Shown here in pieces: positions 6,664 to 11,158 of a stretch of DNA of 11,158 nucleotides (the first letter of the stretch is position 1; each line of letters starts with the position of its first letter). The stretch is from Opitutia bacterium UBA7397 (lineage in GTDB: Bacteria; Verrucomicrobiota; Verrucomicrobiia; Opitutales; UBA953): contig DKND01000072.1 of NCBI GenBank assembly GCA_002470605.1, positions 53,042-64,199 of the forward strand. The letters run 5' to 3'. Position numbers and translations under genes: made by a program. A model generated the notes under the pieces. The model ran no database searches and was not told where the DNA came from. It worked only from the letters and a program-made list of their open reading frames with translations.

Positions 6664-7641
6664 GTGGATTCAGCATCACGCCATCATGCGATTATCAATC
6701 TGCTACAATCCCGGTCTCGCGGCGGGATGGTCTCGATGGCCCAATTGGTCGAGGCCGCCCTTTATGCGCCTGGTTTAGGGTATTATGTTTCCGAACGCGT
6801 GCGCGTCGGCAAAGCCGCCGGGACCGATTTCACCACCGCCCCGGCCCTCGGCCCGATGTTCGGTGAATTAATCGCAGGCGCTGCGCGCACCTTGGTTGGT
6901 GGCGATACTAGTTCCTATGCGATGATCGAAGTCGGGTCAGAGCCCGGCCAATCCCATTTTGAAGGTGTGCGCGCGAAATTTTCCGAACTCCGTAGCTTTG
7001 CGTTCGGAAGTGCTCCTAGATTCCCGGCTCGTTCCGTCTTAGTCGCCAACGAGCTGCTGGACGCTCAGCCTTTTCATCGGTTTATTTTTCAGAACCAAAC
7101 CTGGCGGGAACTCGGCGTACGGGTGGATGGCGCCGAATTATCCATCGAAACTCTAGCGGAATTCTCGACGGAGCTCGCCGAAATATTTGCAGGTTCGTTG
7201 CCCGACGCCGCCGAAGGTTGGATCATCGACGCGCCGCTGGCCGCGGAAAACCTCCTGACACGATTGCTCTCCGGGGATTGGTCTGGCGCCGTGATTCTTT
7301 TGGATTACGGTAAGACCATTGCCCAATGTCTGGAAGATTCACCCGCGGGTACGGCCCGGGCGTATCGCGGCCATCAACTATCTACGGCCATCTTGGAAAA
7401 CCTAGGTTCGCAGGATTTAACCTGTCACGTGCTATGGGACCGGATTGAGCCGATTTTGGTGCGATCGGGATTCGGCGGGGTCCGCTTGGATCGACAGGAA
7501 GCTTTCTTCGTTAAAAATGCGGGGGTGGAGATGGAACGAATCGCAATGTCGGGCGACCATGAGGCCACCGGTCGGTTAAGGGCTTTGACTCACCCGGCCC
7601 ATTTCGGGGCTAAATTTCAGGTTCTGTATGGTGTCCGATAG
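6664..7641 (+). CDS. MidA/NDUFAF7-family SAM-dependent methyltransferase
   Basis: A 325-residue class I SAM methyltransferase of the DUF185/MidA/NDUFAF7 family. The mitochondrial member NDUFAF7 dimethylates an arginine of the NDUFS2 subunit of complex I; bacterial members are poorly studied. Family markers in order: ALYAPGLGYYV (32-42), GTDFTTAPALGPMFGELI (53-70), the SAM-binding strand MIEVGSEPG (87-95), NELLDAQPFHRF (129-140), ILLDYG and a RAYRGHQLST stretch, then TCHVLWDRIEP. Motif I has GSEPGQ where the more common pattern is GxGxG-like, so cofactor binding may differ slightly. The start is a GTG at 6664. ATGs at 6727 and 6736 would remove part of the conserved N-terminal helix, so they are less likely. 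It is somewhat short for the family, and no nuo genes are nearby. Confidence 0.85.
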   Translation: MDSASRHHAIINLLQSRSRGGMVSMAQLVEAALYAPGLGYYVSERVRVGKAAGTDFTTAPALGPMFGELIAGAARTLVGGDTSSYAMIEVGSEPGQSHFEGVRAKFSELRSFAFGSAPRFPARSVLVANELLDAQPFHRFIFQNQTWRELGVRVDGAELSIETLAEFSTELAEIFAGSLPDAAEGWIIDAPLAAENLLTRLLSGDWSGAVILLDYGKTIAQCLEDSPAGTARAYRGHQLSTAILENLGSQDLTCHVLWDRIEPILVRSGFGGVRLDRQEAFFVKNAGVEMERIAMSGDHEATGRLRALTHPAHFGAKFQVLYGVR

Positions 7642-7712
7642 GAAGATTTCTGAAGCCACGCTCGACCTCGCCTGAAGAACCTCTTTTCTGGGGAGTATCC
7701 CTATTTTATATC
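7642..7712 (+). promoter_or_regulatory. Spacer before the large propeller/HEAT gene
   Basis: A 71-base spacer. It holds a short hairpin, GGGA-GTA-TCCC (7691-7701), followed by an AT-rich tract TATTTTATAT (7702-7711) that runs straight to the ATG at 7713. There is no Shine-Dalgarno at a usable distance, since the only G-rich block (GGGGAG, 7690-7695) is 17 bases away. The AT-rich tract may be a -10-like element or may simply keep the start codon unstructured. No terminator of the methyltransferase gene is evident. Confidence 0.3.
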
Positions 7713-10700
7713 ATGAAGTCTTCTCTTTTCGCTTCGTTCGCCTTCTGCCTTGGCGCGGTCTCCTTGCCGGCTGAAGTAAAAATCATCCAAGCCTTCGAAG
7801 GCGATGGCTTCGACAGTTGGCAGACAACCGGTACGGCGTTCGGGCTGGCGCCGATCGCGGGCAAGGTCGACGGCGTGAACGGCGAGTTCCGCCAGTATGT
7901 GGGCAACGCTCTCGCTTGTTCTGGACATCGGGGCGATGCCGCCACCGGCACTCTGACTTCTCCGGAGATCAAGCTCACCCATCCTTTCCTCGGTTTTCTC
8001 ATCGCCGGCGGCAATCATCCCGGCAAGGCCGAGGTCCAGTTATTAGTGGGCGGCAAGGTCGTCCGGCATGCGACTGGAGCCAATGACCTGACCCTGCGCG
8101 AGACCGTTTGGGATATCGCTGAATTCAAGGGTAAGAAAGGTATCATCCGCATCGTCGATGACGCTGTCGAAGCTTGGGGTATCATCGCCGCCGACCAGTT
8201 CGTCTTTTCCTCCGATGCTCAGCCGAAGTTCGATAAGGCCGGTCGTCCGAAGCCCAAGGCCGACGGAAATCTTGTGCGCGTCGCCGGCGAAGGAACGGCC
8301 GCCCTTGAACCCGGTGCGACGTTCAAGACCAGCGCCGATCATGCCGTGACTGGGGTCACCTCGCCTACCGCGATTTCGTTCGGCAATGACGGTAGTCTTT
8401 ACGTCGCTGAAACGCATCGGTTCCGCTTCGGCGTCGAGGATGATCGCAGTAATCTTTTCTGGTATCACGACGACCTCGCGTCCAAGACCAGCGCGGATCG
8501 TCGGGCGCTCCATGATAAGTGGAAGGATAAGAAATCCATCGAATGGATGACCGCGAAGTCCGAGGTGATCCGTTATTTAGGCGGTGAACAGGCCGATGGT
8601 ACTTTCACGACCCAGAAGGTCTTTGCGGACAAATTCAATGACGTCCTGGATGGAACAGGCGCGGGAGTCATGGCGTGGGATGACAACGTCTATTTCGCCT
8701 GTATTCCGAAACTCTGGATGCTGCATGACGCCAAGAACGACGGCGTCTCCACCGAACGTAAGGTGATTGAGGATGGCTTCGGCGTCCGCGTTTCTCTTTC
8801 TGGTCACGATATGAATGGCTTCGCCATCGGACCCGACGGCCGCGTCTGGGGAACCATCGGCGACCGTGGTTTCAATTTCACCACGAAGGAAGGTAAGAAA
8901 TATGATTCTCATAACCGTGGGGCGATCTTCCGCTTCGAACCCGACGGGACGAACTTCGAAGTCGTCCACTTTGGTCTACGTAATCCGAAGGAAATCGCCT
9001 TCGATGAATTCGGTAATGCTTTCTCGGTGGATAATAATTCCGACCAAGGTGATGCCGCACGCGTCGTTTATGTCGTCGAAGGGGCTGATTCCGGTTGGGA
9101 AATGGAACACCAGGCGATGCACACGTTCCACCGTGAAATCGGCCTCGAACAGCGTCCACTTTCCCGCTGGATGACCGAGAAGGTCTGGGAGCTGCAGAAT
9201 GCCGCTCAGCCCGCTTTCATTATTCCGCCGGCTGCTTATATCTCTTCCGGCCCTTCGGGCCTCACTTATCACCCCGGCGCCGGCTTCCTCGAATCCGAGG
9301 CTCAGCATTTTCATATTTGCGATTATCGCGGTTCGGCCGGGGCTTCCGGCATCTGGTCTTTCAAGATGGAGCCAGCGGGTGCCGGCATGAAGATGACCGA
9401 ATCGCACCAACTCCTCTGGGGCGTCGCCGCGACCGACATCGAATACGATTGGAAGGGTCGCTTGGTCGTCGCCGACTTCATCACGGGTTGGGAGTCTCAT
9501 GATGCCGGCCGCATCATCACGCTTGAGGCCAATAAGATCATGAAGCCCGAGGTTGTCGCGACGGTCGCAGATCTGATCAAAGGCGGATTCACCAAGTCTT
9601 CGTCCGCCGACTTAGCCAAGCTGCTTTCGCACGCCGATCAACGCGTGCGTCTGCGCGCCCAGATCGAACTAACCCGTCGACCGGACGCTGCCGACCGTTT
9701 TGAGGCCGCTACCAAATCGGACAACGCCCTTGAGCGCCTGCATGGCGTCTGGGGTCTTGGCATCCTGGCCCGTCGTGGTGCCGCCATCGCCCCTGGCGAA
9801 GCTTTCAGTGGCAAGCCTACGCCCGTGGCACCGCTCGCCGAGCGTGCCGCCGCGGCGCAGCGTCTCGTGCCTTTGCTTGCCCATGCTGACGCCGAAGTCC
9901 GTGCACAGGCCGTCCGTGCGCTCGAAGAAGCCCCGCTGAAGGGTAACGACCTGCCGCTCGGAAAACTGATCCTCGACCCGTCTGCACGCGTCCGTTCTTT
10001 CGCCGCCATCGCCGCGGGTCGACTGGGTGCCGATAAGACTCTTCCCGAAATCCTTACGATGCTGAAAGAGAATGCGGATAAAGATCCCGTACTTCGTCAC
10101 GCTGGGTCTTTTGCGATCGACTTAATCTGTCAGAACTCCGCCGCGTTGGAGGCCGTCGCCCAAGATGCCAATGAATCTGTCCGTCTGGCGGTCGTGATTG
10201 CTCTCCGGCGTCGCCTTGATGCTTCCGTGTCTCGCTTCGTTGCCGACCGCTCGGTGTTGGTTGCCGATGAGGCCATCCGTGCCGTCCACGATTTAAGCCT
10301 CGAAGCGGGCCGGCCGGCCGTCGCCGCCTTGATTGACCATCTGGAGACTCGGGAATGGACGACGTTCATGCTCCGTCGCCTGACGCATAGCGCTTTCCGG
10401 CTTGGCGGAGAGCAGAATGCCGCTCGCGTGGTTGCGATCGCCGTGAACGAAAAACTTCCGGTCGAGGCCCGTGCCGAAGCTCTGCGTCTCCTTGCACAGT
10501 GGTCTAATCCCTATCCGGTTGACCAGTCTACGGGTCATTGGGCTCCGTTGCCCTCGCGCGATGCCAAGGAACTCCGGGACAGCCTGAGCGCCGGTCTTCC
10601 CGCTTTGCTGAAGGGTGATTCGGATATCCTCCGCGCCTCCTTGGAACTCGTCGAACAGTATAAACTCGAAGTCGCTTCGCTCTCGAACGAACTCCTTTCG

Positions 10701-11158
10701 AGCCTGGTCGCTAATGTCAAGTTGAGCGGATCCGCTCGAGCGAAAGCTTTGGAGTTATGGCTTGAACGTAAGCCTGCTGATTTCACCGAGGTCGCCGGTA
10801 AGTATGCCAAGGATACGCAGGACGACGTGGCCATGGTGGCCGTCGGCGCCTTGGCGCACCTGAATCCGGCGCAAGGCCTCATCGAGCTTTCGAAGGCGGT
10901 GACGGCGCCTTCTGCGGCCCGTCAGCAAGGTGCTTGGAAGGCCCTTGGGAAGTTACAGGCTGCCGGAGCCGAAACGCTCTTCATTGAGCATCTTAAAGCC
11001 CTCGAAAAAGCCAAAGGGATTTCCCCTGCCGCCATTGAGCTGCTCGCCGCGGCTTCGCTTCGGGCTGAGCCAGCCGTCGTGGCCGCGCTCGCCACGACGC
11101 AGAAAGCCTTGGCCGAGGGTGCGGACAAACTTTCCAGGTGGATGCCGGCCCTCGAAGG
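7713..11158 (+). CDS. Partial: large exported PVC-type beta-propeller/HEAT-repeat protein with levanase-like N-terminal module
   Basis: This frame runs uninterrupted from the ATG at 7713 to the window edge (1148 codons, no stop), so the gene is incomplete at its 3' end. Domains in order: a signal peptide (1-20, ending SLPA). Next, at about 25-168, is a beta-sandwich like the non-catalytic module of levanase/GH32 proteins, with FEGDGFDSWQTTGTAFG, FLIAGGN and DDAVEAWG landmarks. A beta-propeller (about 185-605) follows, resembling the PVC dehydrogenase-like or sorbosone-dehydrogenase-like propeller (TAISFGNDGSLYVAET, GLRNPKEIAFDEFGNAFSVD). HEAT-like helical repeats run from about 630 on, clearest at 641-653, 725-737, 756-772 and 819-831. 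A WSNPYPVDQSTGHWAPLPSR segment (930-949) recalls this PVC group. Many relatives end in a c-type heme domain, but no CxxCH motif occurs in this part. Substrate is unknown; a periplasmic sugar or polyol oxidoreductase is only a guess. Confidence 0.85.
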   Translation, partial: MKSSLFASFAFCLGAVSLPAEVKIIQAFEGDGFDSWQTTGTAFGLAPIAGKVDGVNGEFRQYVGNALACSGHRGDAATGTLTSPEIKLTHPFLGFLIAGGNHPGKAEVQLLVGGKVVRHATGANDLTLRETVWDIAEFKGKKGIIRIVDDAVEAWGIIAADQFVFSSDAQPKFDKAGRPKPKADGNLVRVAGEGTAALEPGATFKTSADHAVTGVTSPTAISFGNDGSLYVAETHRFRFGVEDDRSNLFWYHDDLASKTSADRRALHDKWKDKKSIEWMTAKSEVIRYLGGEQADGTFTTQKVFADKFNDVLDGTGAGVMAWDDNVYFACIPKLWMLHDAKNDGVSTERKVIEDGFGVRVSLSGHDMNGFAIGPDGRVWGTIGDRGFNFTTKEGKKYDSHNRGAIFRFEPDGTNFEVVHFGLRNPKEIAFDEFGNAFSVDNNSDQGDAARVVYVVEGADSGWEMEHQAMHTFHREIGLEQRPLSRWMTEKVWELQNAAQPAFIIPPAAYISSGPSGLTYHPGAGFLESEAQHFHICDYRGSAGASGIWSFKMEPAGAGMKMTESHQLLWGVAATDIEYDWKGRLVVADFITGWESHDAGRIITLEANKIMKPEVVATVADLIKGGFTKSSSADLAKLLSHADQRVRLRAQIELTRRPDAADRFEAATKSDNALERLHGVWGLGILARRGAAIAPGEAFSGKPTPVAPLAERAAAAQRLVPLLAHADAEVRAQAVRALEEAPLKGNDLPLGKLILDPSARVRSFAAIAAGRLGADKTLPEILTMLKENADKDPVLRHAGSFAIDLICQNSAALEAVAQDANESVRLAVVIALRRRLDASVSRFVADRSVLVADEAIRAVHDLSLEAGRPAVAALIDHLETREWTTFMLRRLTHSAFRLGGEQNAARVVAIAVNEKLPVEARAEALRLLAQWSNPYPVDQSTGHWAPLPSRDAKELRDSLSAGLPALLKGDSDILRASLELVEQYKLEVASLSNELLSSLVANVKLSGSARAKALELWLERKPADFTEVAGKYAKDTQDDVAMVAVGALAHLNPAQGLIELSKAVTAPSAARQQGAWKALGKLQAAGAETLFIEHLKALEKAKGISPAAIELLAAASLRAEPAVVAALATTQKALAEGADKLSRWMPALE

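Noticed and set aside
7691..7701. GGGA-GTA-TCCC hairpin as a terminator of the methyltransferase gene
   Set aside because: The stem is only 4 base pairs and lacks a run of T; it is too weak to call a terminator.
8043..8513. Antisense reading frame of 156 codons within the large propeller/HEAT gene
   Set aside because: It lies fully inside the strong plus-strand gene, has no recognisable motif, and is the type of shadow frame expected opposite GC-rich codons.
8976..9500. Antisense reading frame of 174 codons opposite the beta-propeller
   Set aside because: The plus-strand frame shows clear propeller motifs here, and the antisense product resembles no family.
9669..10100. Antisense reading frame of 143 codons opposite the HEAT repeats
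   Set aside because: It is Arg/Gly-rich with no domain signature, and the plus strand encodes regular HEAT-like repeats in this stretch.

Overview
The window reads as chromosomal housekeeping DNA, probably from the phylum Verrucomicrobiota and perhaps an opitutal lineage. No ribosomal RNA or species marker is present, so this is inferred from gene content. The main clues are a pseudopilin-like protein with a C-terminal GDGHV motif and a very large secreted protein. The latter joins a levanase-type beta-sandwich, a beta-propeller and HEAT repeats, a design typical of the Planctomycetes-Verrucomicrobia group. Coding density is very high. No gap between genes exceeds about 150 bases, and there are no tRNAs, insertion sequences, CRISPR arrays or phage genes.

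Layout: (1) 1-920 holds a possible terminator of an upstream gene, a monocistronic pseudopilin gene and a near-perfect intrinsic terminator. (2) 960-2910 is a tightly coupled plus-strand operon: menA (menaquinone prenyltransferase), a ComEB/dCMP deaminase family gene and a YqgE/AlgH family gene. Both junctions overlap (ATGA and TGATG). (3) 2911-4912 is a minus-strand operon whose order of transcription is an uncharacterised cytosolic protein, a small lipoprotein and an exported M23 (LytM-type) peptidase. (4) 5006-5560 is an isochorismatase-fold hydrolase on the plus strand, meeting the minus-strand tsaD gene (tRNA t6A synthesis) tail to tail. (5) 6664-7641 is a MidA/NDUFAF7-type SAM methyltransferase, divergent from tsaD. 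(6) 7713 to the window edge is a reading frame of 1148 codons with no stop, so the gene continues outside the window.

The genes do not form one pathway. menA serves respiration, the deaminase nucleotide metabolism, tsaD translation, and the M23 operon the cell envelope. I see no obvious defence or novel enzymatic system. The most notable items are the large mosaic exported protein, the uncharacterised envelope operon, an Asn in place of the expected His in the SGGHT motif of TsaD, and two convergent gene junctions with no intergenic DNA, each built on a palindromic double stop (TGATCA and CTAG).
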